From Cycas panzhihuaensis (taxonomy: Eukaryota > Cycadophyta), in NCBI GenBank assembly GCA_023213395.1, contig CM041465.1:70501741-70565740 (forward strand): 64,000 nucleotides of DNA, read 5' to 3'. The number at the start of each line of letters is the position of its first letter. Position 1 is the first letter of the stretch. A model generated the notes under the pieces. It searched no databases. It was not told the DNA's origin and worked only from the letters and a program-made list of their open reading frames with translations. Below, piece by piece: positions 1 through 10,872 of the stretch. Both the position numbers and the translations under genes were made by a program.

Positions 1-59
1 GACAACTGGAGACTCGAGCACGGGCCGGCTAGGCAAGCCTCGAGACGGTCATCCGAGAA

Positions 60-431
60 GAGGAGGCGGCTCAAGGATCGAGTGACGAGGTGTCGGCCTC
101 GGCATTGAGGTGCCTAGGGATATGTTGAATATCCACGGCGAGAAACAAGCTAAAAAGAGACACAGCGTGACGTGAGGGTTCTCAGGTGAGGGCATCGCAC
201 CTGGTAGACCTGGGTGAGATGGGACACCACAACCTGAGAATCGCAAAACAACACGATGGATCCATGATGGAAACATAGAGCATCAGTAAGGGCTTCAATA
301 ACGGCCGTGTACTCATCTTCGTTATTAGTTGCCTCAGGAAGAAAGACCCCGGAACGCAAGAAATCATGTCTGGAGGCGGAAGGTCTGGGGCTACCGTGAC
401 TTCCACCATCGGTAAAAACGAGAAGGGACAT
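60..431 (-). pseudogene. RNase H domain fragment (retroelement, RVT_3-like)
   Basis: On the minus strand the reading starts MSLLVFTDGGSHG and runs through GVFLPEATNNEDEYTAVIEAL and LFCDSQVVVSHL. After a frame change it continues near base 78 as HIPRHLNAEADT. These match the order and spacing of an RNase H fold: first Asp in FTDGG, Glu in DEYTA, Asp in CDSQ and last Asp in NAEAD. All four catalytic acidic residues are still readable. This form (DSQVVV, HIPR.LN..AD) is typical of the RNase H of Ty3/gypsy polyproteins rather than of the copia type seen elsewhere here. The domain is broken by a frame change around base 150 and lacks recognisable RT or integrase next to it. It is a fragment; the rest may lie to the left of the window. 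The base composition is clearly more GC-rich than its neighbours. Confidence 0.6.
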
Positions 432-1055
432 GTATGAATACTAAGCTTTGGTAGCAAACAAATAGAAATGAAAGTAAAAGAAAGACTCGAATGGCAAGGA
501 AAAGGTGGTAGAAAGGGTAGGAGGACTTAGCAATGAGGTTGCAGGAAACGAGGCAAGCAATCGGCCCTTTAGAGTGGGTGGAGAAAAAGGCATACAGGTG
601 TCAAAAGTTGCTTTGGGAAGCAAAAACATGCCCCCGGACGAAGGAGCATTTCCTTTGGGGACCCAGTGAAAAAGGGCTGAAGCAGGTCCGAGCGTGAAAT
701 GGGCCAAACAAGTATAAACTCGGGCATGCATGGGAGTAGTGTGTAAAACGATGTAGAAGGGCCCTGGCGAAAGTGCGATAATGAGGCACCATAAATGCTA
801 TAAGATGAATACTTTTAGAATTATGATATCATATGCCCCTTAATTATTAACTATTATCTTTTCATAACTACAAAAGTTTCTTATCTCTTGACTTTAATAA
901 TTACTTAGAGTGAGAAAACATAGATAAATAAATTTCCTATGCAATTACTTTAGGTTCATAATCCATATATTTCAAGATCAACTCATAAATCTTAACTTAA
1001 GATTAATTATATATGGAGATGGATTAAGATATATTTTATTAGAATTTTAAATTCT
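432..1055. other. No gene seen; GC-rich to AT-rich transition
   Basis: Upstream (minus strand) of the RNase H fragment the sequence stays moderately GC-rich to about base 790 and then becomes strongly AT-rich. The minus-strand frame over 441-731 is open but shows no family I recognise. Nothing else can be supported. Confidence 0.4.
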
Positions 1056-1066
1056 CTCTGATACCA

Positions 1067-1556
1067 TGTTATAATATATTAATCATTCATAGTAGAAATA
1101 TATCAATGAAGTATAATAAATCAATCATATCATGAGAAGTACATATACAAATCATGTAATGTATGATCAACTTATTAAGAAATATCATGAATATGACCAT
1201 AATAAATAATGAGCATGCACCATAAGAGACAACATATGTATACATGGAAAAACTAGGATGGAAAAAAATATGGGAGAAGGTTAGAGTTAGTAGCTTCAAT
1301 TTATTATGATTCTTAAATGATTATATCTCCAAGATTAATTCTTTCTCAAGTTCTCATGTGATATGTGTAGATATTTATAGATTATATTACCTTATTAATA
1401 GTCTATAATACCTTTAAGCATTTTCATCATCTAATATGATATATATATTAATATGTATGCATGTCATATCTATCAATGCTTTTATGTGTGGGATTATGTA
1501 AAACCATGATGTTACATTAAATAGTATATATATGAGAATAATCACATATTTTAACA
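1067..1556 (-). repeat. LTR of element G (3' LTR), flanked by both PPT-like and PBS-like sequences
   Basis: On the plus strand this 490-base unit begins TGTTATAATATATT and ends CATATTTTAACA, giving TG...CA ends on either strand. It matches 45210-45686 (plus 19517-19560) over its whole length with many substitutions, so the two are taken as the LTR pair of one large minus-strand element. At 1557-1565 the minus strand reads AAGAGGGAG, a polypurine tract directly upstream of the LTR. At 1056-1066 the minus strand reads TGGTATCAGAG, a primer-binding-site-like sequence directly downstream. A single LTR with a PPT on one side and a PBS on the other suggests a tandem LTR-internal-LTR-internal array. 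Confidence 0.55.
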
Positions 1557-1565
1557 CTCCCTCTT

Positions 1566-2257
1566 AATGTTTAATATCTTTAATTTTCAATCTTCATCTT
1601 CATCCTTAGTCTTCATTTGTTCATACTTTTCCTATATGCTAGAATTTTTAAACCTATATCAAATTTGTAACAAGCTGAATTAAGCTAAATTAATCTATAT
1701 CACTTGTAACTTGTAAATCTGTCAATATCATATTTATCTTCTATAAGCAATTGATTTGTAATCATTTATAGTTAATTATAATCATCGGTGACCAACTATG
1801 AGTAATAATGATCAACCACCTGTAAATCTATAAAACCATTATCAATCAATCAAATAACCAACCTCAATTTATAACTTTTACTTGTCATATTTATATAAAG
1901 TTTTCTCTTCAATAACTTCATAATTTTACCTAATAAAATTGTAATAAATTAATATTGTCAATCTACCATCTCATCAAAATCTCAAAAATAAAAATTATTA
2001 TTGATGTTTATATAAAATAACAACCATCTACTAAAATACATAGGTAACTAACTATTGTAATCATTAGTTCTTTAAGAAGTTATTTTGCATATACGGTTCA
2101 TCAGTATATAAAGCAAAATATTAACAAAACATAGTTATTAAACTAATATGTTATACAAGAGTAGCATGAATATCTCACCTTTTACATATGTGAATAACAA
2201 TACTTATTGTGTATAATATAAAAGTTACTTGTGAAATTTTTTCTTACCTCTTACATA
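1566..2257. other. G internal DNA, AT-rich, no gene seen
   Basis: This is internal sequence of element G between its polypurine tract and the E insertion. It is AT-rich and full of stops on both strands. No domain was recognised. Confidence 0.35.
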
Positions 2258-2324
2258 TAAGATATGTATATGTATGTATGTATATGTGTGTGTGTGTGTG
2301 TGAGTGTGTGTGTTTGTGTGCGCG
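2258..2324 (+). repeat. Compound (TATG)n/(TG)n microsatellite
   Basis: A run of TATG/TATA units changes to TGTGTG repeats interrupted by GAG and TTT and ends GTGTGCGCGC. It directly abuts the left target-site copy of element E (CTTTC, 2325-2329), so E inserted at the edge of a simple-sequence tract. Confidence 0.85.
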
Positions 2325-2329
2325 CTTTC

Positions 2330-2679
2330 TGATGGATTCAGAGGAGTGGAGCAAGACTTTAAATTAAGAGCATTTTGAGAAAATAGGTGATTTCTGATAG
2401 TTGGTGGTCTTAAAAAACACTAGGGAGGTATTCCCACCCTTTAAATAGAGATTTTTGGGGAGGCGGAAAGTGCCATCACCCTACCTATACATTAACTGAC
2501 ATAAAATTTAAAATATATTAAAAAAATAATAATATTAAATGAAAACACGTACCTTATTAAAGTGGTGTTGGCTCCTAATGGCTATTAGGAGGCTCAAGGT
2601 GCCTTAAGGACCCTCAAAGGTGGCATTGAGGGGCCTTAAGCACATAGGTCTTTTAATGACATTAGGATTATTCCTATCA
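2330..2679 (-). repeat. 3' LTR of E
   Basis: Begins TGATGGATTCAGAGG and ends TTCCTATCA on the plus strand. It is a clear direct repeat of 10873-11219, including the shared blocks GGTATTCCCACCCTTTAAAT and CTTTTAATGACATT. On the minus strand TATTTAAAG is a plausible LTR TATA box. The polypurine tract lies at 2680-2690 on the minus strand. Confidence 0.9.
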
Positions 2680-2739
2680 TTCTCTCCTATAAGCCCAATA
2701 TATATGACTCCCAAATTGTCTCTGAACTTCTCGAATTTG

Positions 2740-3250
2740 ATATTTCCTAAAGCTTTTATAAAAATATCTGCTATCTAATTTTCAGTGTTGTAATAAGTTA
2801 ACTCTATCTCGTCTTCTTGTATAAGTTCCCAAATGAAGTGGTGTTGAGTCTCAATATATTTTGTTCTACCATAGAATACTAGATTTTGGTAGTTTGAATA
2901 GTGCTTTGATTGTCACACAAAATTCTAGTGGAACCTTGTTGTTTAATCTGAAAATCCTATAAGAGTCTTCTTAGCCATATTGATTCACAAGCTCCTAAAA
3001 CTACAGCTTTATATTCTGCCTCGGTTGTGGATAAGGAAATAATATTTTGTTTCTTTATACTCTAAGCTACTACTGCTGATCCCATACTGAATACATAACC
3101 TATGGTAGATTTTATGTCATCTACATCACCTACCTAATCTGAATCTATGTAATCAATTAACTAAAATTTGGATGTGGCTTTGTAATATAACCCAAAATCT
3201 ATAGTCCCTTTAAGGTATCTAAGGATTCTTTTGGTAGCTTGCCAATGAGA
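2740..3250 (-). pseudogene. E: copia RNase H
   Basis: The minus strand reads the copia RNase H hallmarks in order: YIDSD.VGD, KSTIGYVFSMGSAVVA, ISLSTTEAEYKAVVLGA, IWLRRLL and CDNQSTI. The catalytic Asp, Glu and Asp positions are recognisable. The W of the usual SDWAGD motif has become a stop, and another stop replaces W after SAVVA; both are TGG to TAG/TGA type changes. This is the last coding domain before the polypurine tract and the 3' LTR. Confidence 0.8.
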
Positions 3251-3259
3251 CGTATTTGG

Positions 3260-4260
3260 ATCCTAGATAAACTTGGACATAACACTGACTGAATATGTTA
3301 TATCTAGTTGAGTAGATGTTAAATATATTAGGTACTTGATGAGCTGTCTATAGAAAGTGGGATCAACCAAAATTGAATCATTTATCTTTGAAAGTTTGAT
3401 TCTAGTTTCTATTGGTATTGTCAATGGTTTACAGTTTGTCATTCTGAATCTTTGTAATAGATCTAATATGTATTTATGTTGAGAGATAAAGATTCCTTAT
3501 TTGTCCTGCCAGACTTCCAATCCTAGGAAGTAATGCATGAGGCCTAAGTCTGTCATCTCAAATTCCTTACACATAGCATCTTTAAACTGATGTAAAAGAT
3601 GGGAGTCATTTCCAATATAAATTAAATCATCCACATGGAGTCCTACAATCAATATCGAATTTCCTTTAATTTAAGTGTATAAATTTGGATCTGCTTGAGA
3701 TCTTTCAAATCCTTGATCCCTAAAATATTTGTCTATGTAGGAATACTAAGCCCTAAGTTCTTGTTTTAGACCATATAATGCCTTCTTTAACTTGTACACT
3801 TTGTTTTCTTCCTCCCTAACTTCAAAACTGAGGTGTTGAGTGATATAGATGTCTTATTTGATATAACCATTTAAGAAAGTACTTTTCACATTCATTTGAT
3901 AAAGTTTCCAACCCATTTAGGCGATTAAAGCTTATCATCATGCAAACAGATTCCATCCTAGTGATATAGGTAAATGTTTCTATATAATCTATGCCTTCTC
4001 TTTGGGCATACCCTTTGCAACTAATCGATCTTTATATTTGTCGATGGAACCATTAGAGTGGAACTTGATCTTATAGACCCATTTGGTGTAATAGCTTTCA
4101 TTTTTAGTGGCAAGTCTACGAGTTCCCAAGTATCATTTTTAATAATAGATTTATATTCATCTTTCATGGATTTCTGCTAACATTCATGTTGATTAGCCTC
4201 ATCAAAGATTTGAGGCTCATGAATTTCAAGTACCTTGCTCATTAAGTCAAAGTTGACCAT
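3260..4260 (-). pseudogene. E: copia reverse transcriptase
   Basis: Minus-strand RT with recognisable motifs: KKALYGLKQ near 3770, the catalytic loop read as HVDDLIYI near 3630 (Tyr of YVDD replaced by His, both Asp kept), FEMTDLGLMHYFLGLEV near 3545, and the connection motif RQLIKYLIYLTSTQLDITYSV. The Trp of the usual RAWY motif downstream of LKQ is now a TAG stop. Several more stops and at least one frame change are present, so it is a pseudogene. It follows the integrase and precedes RNase H, the normal copia order. Confidence 0.8.
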
Positions 4261-4399
4261 ACATGAGTGTGTGGATCTTTTATTGCTATCCAATATATTT
4301 CCCTAATCATGGTTGCATTGAACCCATTTGGGCAGATGTTGTGGTGGAGGTTGAGATGATGTTCCCTCCCTAGTGGGTTCTTAGATATTTCTCCACATA

Positions 4400-5849
4400 G
4401 AAGGAATATATTTGGAGTTATTTGATATGTCAAATTTAATGGCAATCTCCTATTTTTCCTGATTATCATGGTAGTAGGTGTCTTCCTGAAATTTGACATA
4501 TCTACTTACGATAACTTTTCTTGATTTCGGATCATAGACTTTGTAGGATTTAGAAGATTCACTATACCCAATAAAGATACATTTGACACTATGGTCATCC
4601 AACTTAGTTCTTCTTTGATCAGGACTATGGGCATACACTAGATATCTAAATACCCTGAGATGATGGATACTTGGTTTATAACCGATTTATGCTTCTTCTG
4701 GAGTTTTCCACCTAAGTGCTTTAGTGGAACATCTATTAAGTAGGTAGATCACTGTATGAACTGCTTTAGCCCAAAATTCATAAACCAAGTTTTTATCTTT
4801 AAGCATACATCGTACCATTTCAATGATAGTTCTATTTTTTCTTTCCACTACACCATTTATTGTGGGGTGTAGGGGTTGGTAAATTGTCTCCTAATCCCAT
4901 GGTGGATATAATAATCCTTAAAGGCATTAGATGTAAACTCTCTCCCATTCTATGACCTTAGAGAAAGGATATGATATCCACTTTATTACTTAACAAAGGT
5001 TTTGAAGGTAACAAAATGGTCAAAAGCATCAGATTTATATTTTAGAAAGAAAACCCATGTCTTTCTTGTAAAGTCGTCAATAAATGTGAGAAAATACTTT
5101 GCACCTACTAAGGAGGTAGTAGTCATTGGTTCATATATTTTTGTGTATACTAGTTGAAGAGGGGCAGGTGCTCGATGGCTAAAGTCTAGAAAGCTTTCTC
5201 TATGATGTTTTCCAAGAAGGCATCATTCACACAACTTTTTATTAACATTAATATGTGGTGGACCATTAACCATATTTAATCTTTTCATAAGAGCCAAGCT
5301 GTTATAATTAAGGTGACCAAACCATTTATGTTATAAATCACTATCCATTGTAGTTGAAGTTCTAAGGGTATAGGTATCTGAAGGGGTGAGGATAAGTTTA
5401 AATAAACGATCTTTAGTCATTATACCTTTGACAATAATAGCTTCATTTTTTCTTTTGTCTTTGATGACATATTCTCTATTGTCAAAAATCACCTTATAAT
5501 CTTATCCCATCAACTGTCCTACTGATAATAAGTTTTTCCTTAAGGTAGGGATGTATAGGACATCATCCAAGTATCTATATTCACCAATATCAGTCAACAA
5601 GGCAATGTTACTTTTCTGAATTGATTCGTGAGAAGTATTATCTCCAAACATGATTGACCATTTTCTATTTTTATCCAAGGTTTGAAATAAATATTCTTTA
5701 TGGGTCATGTGGGTTGAGCAACCTGAATTGATATACTAGCTATCATCCTCTTCTTCCTTAGCAGAAAAGTTAGATGGAAATAATTGGTTATTAACCTTTG
5801 ATTTTGATGAATTTGAAGTATGTCTTCTAGATGATGGTCCATATTTTAA
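4400..5849 (-). pseudogene. E: protease, GAG-pre-integrase and integrase
   Basis: The aspartic protease is entered at about 5735, where the canonical DSG reads INSGCSTHMT: the catalytic Asp is Asn. The frame 5502-5708 continues with WSIMFGDNTS and LYIPTLRKNLLSVGQL. The integrase zinc finger follows (HKWFGHLNYNSLALMKRL with a partner C..C reading CE.CLLGKHH), then core fragments TFIDDFTRKTWVFFLKYKSD and NGREFTSNAF. The first core Asp (usually LVHTD) reads LVYTK. The integrase C-terminal piece CIFIGYSESSKSYKVYDPK is open at 4450-4638. Stops and frameshifts recur throughout. Confidence 0.8.
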
Positions 5850-6905
5850 AAAATATTTATCTTTAGTGTGACCATTCCTATGACAATAAGTATAATACAA
5901 TGGATCTCTTCTCCTATAACTTAGGCTTTGACTTCTTAGTTAAGAACAACCAATATTGAAAGATCTCCCATTTTTCTCATAAGATTAAGGAGGAATATTT
6001 ATTGGTCGGTTATCACAATATTCCTGAGTTGATCTTGATGGTTGAGAATTCCCGTGACAATGTGGACAATAAGTATGATTATCAACTTATCTTATTTGAT
6101 TTTGATTTCTTAGAATGTTGGGATTTCTTGGAGGGTCTTCATGTTGTGGGGGTCCTCCTTGTCTCTTTTAGTGAGGGGCTTGATATTGTGGAGGATCTTA
6201 TATGGTTTCATTTCTAGGATTTCCACCTTTTCTCCTTGAAGGAGATTCCTTTGGTCTTGAGGTTCCTACTTGGGAGTTAGATTGAATGTGGGCCTTTGTA
6301 GAAAATGCATGTTCTAAAGATTCATTTACATTTTGTTACTCTTCTATAGACATGAATATGGCACTAAGTTATTCTACTTTGAGGGTACTTAGATCCTTTG
6401 ATACAATAATACTAGTAACTACCATTTCAAAATATCTTACAAATCCTATACATCTAAGGATCCTCTCAACTACCTTTTGTTCAGTTAGGATATCCCCAAG
6501 TGACTTCATTTGGTTAACAATATCTTGGATTTTGGTCATGAATTCAATTACTGATTCATGAGGCATCATACATAAATTTTTGAACTTACTTCTCAAGTTT
6601 TGTAGTTTAGAGGAGATGACTCCTTCATATATTAGTTGTAAAGTGTCTCAAACTTCTTTTGACTTAACTAATTCACTAACTCTTGGAAACACATGATCTT
6701 CTAAAGCACAAAAGATAAGGGCTAAGGCTTCATTATCTTTTTTGACATTTTTTTTGTATGTAACTTTTTCTGCATCAGTTAGATTTGATCCTAATTTGTT
6801 GTAACCAGTTCTTACAATATCTCACATATTATTATCTATGAGGATGGGTCTCATCCTCCTACTCCAGTTTAAGAAATTGTTTCCATCAAATTTTGGGATA
6901 ATCAT
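5850..6905 (-). pseudogene. E: copia gag
   Basis: The gag frame starts at an ATG at 6905 (MIIPKFDGNNFLNWSRRMR) and shows the UBN2-type capsid pattern KKDNEALALIFCALEDHVF, then LRSKFKNLCMMPHESVIEF and QMKSLGDILTEQKVVERIL (open at 6369-6596). A zinc-knuckle remnant reads YCHRNGHTKDKYF near 5880, missing its first and last Cys. There are several in-frame stops. The start was chosen because it begins the conserved gag N-terminal K.dG.NF..W motif. Confidence 0.8.
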
Positions 6906-6959
6906 GTTCCTAAAATTAGACTAAAGTTATGTTAATCAAATGCGACAAATAAGATTTCA

Positions 6960-9075
6960 AAAAAGATAAATGTGAATATGAAAATATAAAAAATATTTGA
7001 ATTTAGATTTTGAAAAAAAGTTTAAATGTAAAATTTACTTCCATATATAACCCAAAGTTTTTTCTAAAGTTTTGAACAAGTGAACTATGACCTATTAAGG
7101 CTACCAGGCTCTAAGTTTAAGTTTCTCCTAGGGCAACCTTCGGTTACTATCTTGTATAGTGGCGCCTACCCACAAATGGAAAATAGGGACCCAATATACT
7201 GGTATGTGAGTGCTAGGCTCTATATACCTCAGTACGTGAGCTACTAAGAAGGTTTCTACACCTCCCTAAATTATTAGTCCACTTGCATTGGACTTATGCC
7301 TAGCGACAAATCTAGCGGTAAAGGCTCTCGAACCAAGTCACTCAGCCTCTCCAGGTCTAGCCTTGGTCTCTAAATACCATGAAAGAAATAAGTTCTACAC
7401 TTTATCACATCATAGAATACACCTGATAGCTAATGGCTATCCTCATCCAATATGAATAGGTCAATTAACATGTGTGGGGTGGTAACTTCAAGGGTCCTAA
7501 TCATTCCCCTTACAAGGCTAGAAGGATAAGGTGGTTCAATTCGGGATTATCTTATTAAATGTGAAAAATAGATTAATTAGCATTGTGATCTTGCTTAGAA
7601 AAAAAGATTCCTTTTATATAATAAAAAAACTTAAAAATAAAATAATAGGCTCTAAGCAAGATGAAATAAATATTAAAATTTTTGAAAGAAGTAAGACAAT
7701 AAACACTTTTTCAAAAAAAATATGATGCTCTTCAAATGAATGAAAGATGCCTTTGAAAATTAAATAAATGAAATGCAACTTTTATGAGTGCAAGAAGTAA
7801 GTGATATTTTTCAACAATAACGAATAATAAAGAAGGAAGAAACTTTCAATAAGTGTATGCCTTTTTAGTAAATGACAAACTTATAAGATATAATTTTGGA
7901 TGAGTATATAAGAAAATTTTAAATGTAACAAAGATCCTTCTTAACTATGCAAAGCTAGAATAAAATTTTGATGAAAAATAATAGAAAAATTATAAACTAT
8001 TTGACTTTCCAAACAACTAAGCATTTAACTTAAGCAAAGTATATAATGCTGAAAAAATACTAGTAAAAAATATATATAAAATAATAAAAGATGATTAAAT
8101 ATAATTTAAAGAGCTACTCAATATATTTCCAGTTGTAAATTTTGAGAAAGAATATAAGTAAATATGCATGAATGATAAATTGAAGGGTATTATGTACCTC
8201 AATTGTGATAGATTTAAAAATCTACAAAAACACTTTAAAACATATAAAAAATAGTGTCAGTTCAAAGAGGAGTAAGTTAGTTTCCCAATGAAACTGACGA
8301 AACTGAATTCTAATGTAAAATAGAAAAGTTATAATAAAATTAACAAGTACTTTTATGTGAATATGTTTTAAAAGTGCTAAAAAACACTAAAGTGTCACCT
8401 TGGTCGATTAAAATAGTGATTAAAATAAATCTTAAAAAATAAAATAAATAAATAATAATGAAGTTAGTTGATAATAAATGACTACAGAATAGATCTAGAT
8501 AGAAAATAATCTCCCAGTGATAAGATATAATATGTTAAAAAATGGTTTTTATGTAAATAGTTGAAAACAGCCTTAAAACTCAATGAATGACTTTAAACTG
8601 ATTGAAAGTGGGTCAAATCAGAGCCAAATAGGTGATATGAATAGTCAAAATCACACTACAGAAAATTTTGAACGTAATGGAATAGGTTTCGTCAAAAACT
8701 GATGACCCAATCAAGAGTTATGGTAGAAAATAATCAAGTACCTTATGTTTTAAAAGTAAATTAAAAAAATAAAAATAAAAAGTAAAATGTTATATCTTTA
8801 AAATAACCCTCTTAGAATATTAACCTAAGGATATACTAGGTAAGGATTGAACCCAAGACCTGCCAGAAGATAAACCCCTCCATTGCCAAGACGGTAAACT
8901 CGCTCATCGAGTTTAAAAAATAATAAACTTTAAAAAAATAAGACCCCTTTTTGTAATGGGCTGACAAATACATGGAAGAGACACACATCCAGGGACTAAA
9001 TGCCAAAAAAGGCCTAGATCTCAAAAAATGATTTAATTTAATTTAATTTTTAAAACTTTATAAAAAGTGTATATG
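6960..9075 (-). repeat. Leader block L2 of E, homologous to A and D leaders
   Basis: On the minus strand this AT-rich non-coding stretch runs from TATAAAGTTTTAAAAATT at about 9068 to just upstream of gag. Its distal part (7080-7530) matches 39860-40300 of element A in inverted orientation, for example around TTTGTGGGTAGGCGCCACTA. Its proximal part (7530-9070) matches 29175-30430 of element D, for example around AATTTTCTGTAGTGTGATTT and GATCTATTCTGTAGTCAT. The three hosts have LTRs that do not look alike. No conserved reading frame is visible. Confidence 0.75.
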
Positions 9076-9445
9076 GGTAAAAATTATAAATCGATCTTTG
9101 TATATATACAGACGAGGCACACTATAAATGTAATTGAAATAAAAAAAGGACTAAAGAAAAAAAAAAAAACTAAATCTTCAATCTGACTAAGCACACCAAA
9201 AGAAACATAGATATATACTATGAAAGAGAAAAAATAAAAAATAAATAAATAAATAAATAAGGGACTACGCTTTCTACAATTGACAAGAAAACTGCGTAAG
9301 CACACCTTGCATCTGCGGATAGTCTTCCCATGAGAATATAATAGATGAGTACACAAGAGAATAGAAGGATTAGAAGATAAAATGAGATGCTCCATTTTGT
9401 TGATTACTTTGAGAAGTATTATTTTTTTTTGTTGTTTTTAAGGTT

Positions 9446-9800
9446 GCAATCACTTCCCTCAATCCTTCTATCGTAATCCTCTCCGGGGGCCCTCACAGCG
9501 TTCACTAGCCCAGCCTGTCACCACACCAAGTACTTCTAGTACACCTCTAGTAATGGTATTGATGTTCTGGGAATTTGCTATGGACTGCAACTGATAGTTG
9601 AAATGATGGGTGAGGAAGTTAAGCCCATCGAAGCTAGAATGCAGTGAATGGAGATAGTGGCTGAGAAGGATTCGAAGTTGTATGGATATTTACCGGACAC
9701 TATTACATAGATGATGTGGATGAGCCACGGCAATGAGGTCGTGCTACTGCCCTAGGGGTTCTCTGTCGTGGCTAGATGAATATACCGTTCAGTAGTGGGT
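9446..9800 (+). pseudogene. GMP synthase fragment captured inside E
   Basis: Plus strand, antisense to E. The first piece reads ITSLNPSIVILSGGPHSVH. After a frame change it continues GIDVLGICYGLQLIVEMMG, EEVKPIEARMQ, MEIVAEKDSKLYG and MWMSHGNEVVLLP, then GFSVVAR. This is the class I glutamine amidotransferase domain of GMP synthase; the GICYGLQ nucleophile-elbow Cys and the WMSHG.EV motif are specific to that enzyme. In plants it makes GMP from XMP using glutamine. Four in-frame stops (TGA for the Arg of GRMEI, TAG before MMWMSHG, TAG in LP-GF, TGA after VVAR) and one frameshift show it is dead. The ATP-pyrophosphatase and C-terminal domains are absent. No introns interrupt the readable part, which suits capture through RNA, though a single exon cannot be excluded. 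Confidence 0.75.
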
Positions 9801-10140
9801 GTAGCCTACTGTAGCAGATATTCGTGGCATACCTCCCCAGCCTCGTAGTGGGCACTCGACCATCAGAGTCGGTACATTAATGGTTGTGGTATTTTGAGGT
9901 CTCATGGACAAAAAAATTCTAAACGATACCATGGTATTTGATACTCAAAACAAGTTATGGTTTGAACTAGAAATGATCAGATGTGATGAGATTTTTGTAG
10001 AGAGTGAAATGTTGGAAATCTGAGGGCAATTTGTCAGGATTTGTGAGGATCACTCTTCCTTGTCATCCTGATAAGGCACGACGCCTCGTGTTCAAGTCCA
10101 AGTAGGGTTTTGTTGTCTATTGTATGAGAGAAAGAAGAGG
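9801..10140 (+). other. Unidentified host-like DNA between the GMP synthase and HSP90 pieces
   Basis: The sequence is less AT-rich than the surrounding leader and lies between two captured fragments, so it is probably captured DNA too. I do not recognise a protein in any frame. A phrase such as EMIRCDEIFVESEMLEI is readable at about 9970 but points to no family. Confidence 0.3.
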
Positions 10141-10365
10141 GAAAGCCCAAGAACCAGGGAAGAATACATGAAGTTCTACGAAGCATTCTCGAAGAACATT
10201 AAGTTGGGCATTCACGAGGACAGCCAGAACATGTCTAAGTTAGCAGATTTGTTGAGATATTACTCTACCAAGAGTGAAGATGAGGTGACAAGCCTGAAGG
10301 ATTATGTGATGAAAGATGGAGATGGGGAAAAACATCAAAGAACTCTCCCTTTGACCAATATTTGA
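10141..10365 (+). pseudogene. HSP90 fragment captured inside E
   Basis: Plus strand, antisense to E. The open frame 10120-10365 contains [40 protein letters not shown] and [14 protein letters not shown]. This is the conserved middle-domain block of cytosolic HSP90 ([35 protein letters not shown]). Only about 60 residues of an approximately 700-residue chaperone are present. The N-terminal ATPase domain and C-terminal dimerisation domain are missing. After SLKDYV the frame slips: another frame reads EMGKN.KELS, where the family has a KEGQK-type sequence. It has no start or promoter of its own. Confidence 0.85.
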
Positions 10366-10857
10366 CTTATATAATGGTAGCTTTTATAATCGAACGTTGG
10401 ATATAGAAAAGTAAGCATAATAATGTGATATGATCTCATTAAAATAACTTGTATAACAACATGCATGGGGAGCGATGGGATTACAAGCTAATGGAAGTAA
10501 GGGACAACCCATATCTATACAAATATAGTTCTTTTAATGGGATCTATGTGCAGCCTGATCACACAAATGTATCAAATAAACCAAATTTTAAAATATATTC
10601 ATGAAAATACATCAAATAAATAAAATATATGTATATATTTGTAATTGAAAAAAAAAACACGAAGAACCTGGTAAACTGTGATAGGTTTGCAGTGATGAGT
10701 TCTGACGAAGAATGTCTTTCACAATGGATGAAACTCTAAACTGTCTTCTCCAGTGAACATGTGAGCTTGCCAAGATTTTAACTAGTAGTCATATGCAGGT
10801 GTTTTGCTAGATGTATGAGAAGCTAGATCAATATGAATGAATATCAAACACTTCTTT
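10366..10857 (-). other. E 5' leader between primer site and captured cassette
   Basis: AT-rich leader following the primer-binding site on the minus strand. No reading frame or known motif was seen. Confidence 0.4.
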
Positions 10858-10872
10858 GGCTCTAATACCAAA

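Noticed and set aside
1087-1299. Minus-strand hydrophobic open frame
   Set aside because: It lies wholly inside the LTR of G and is not conserved in the sister LTR.
9084-9395. 103-codon minus-strand open frame with many Phe and Ile
   Set aside because: It is low-complexity leader sequence of E (poly-A and AAAT repeats on the plus strand), with no domain.
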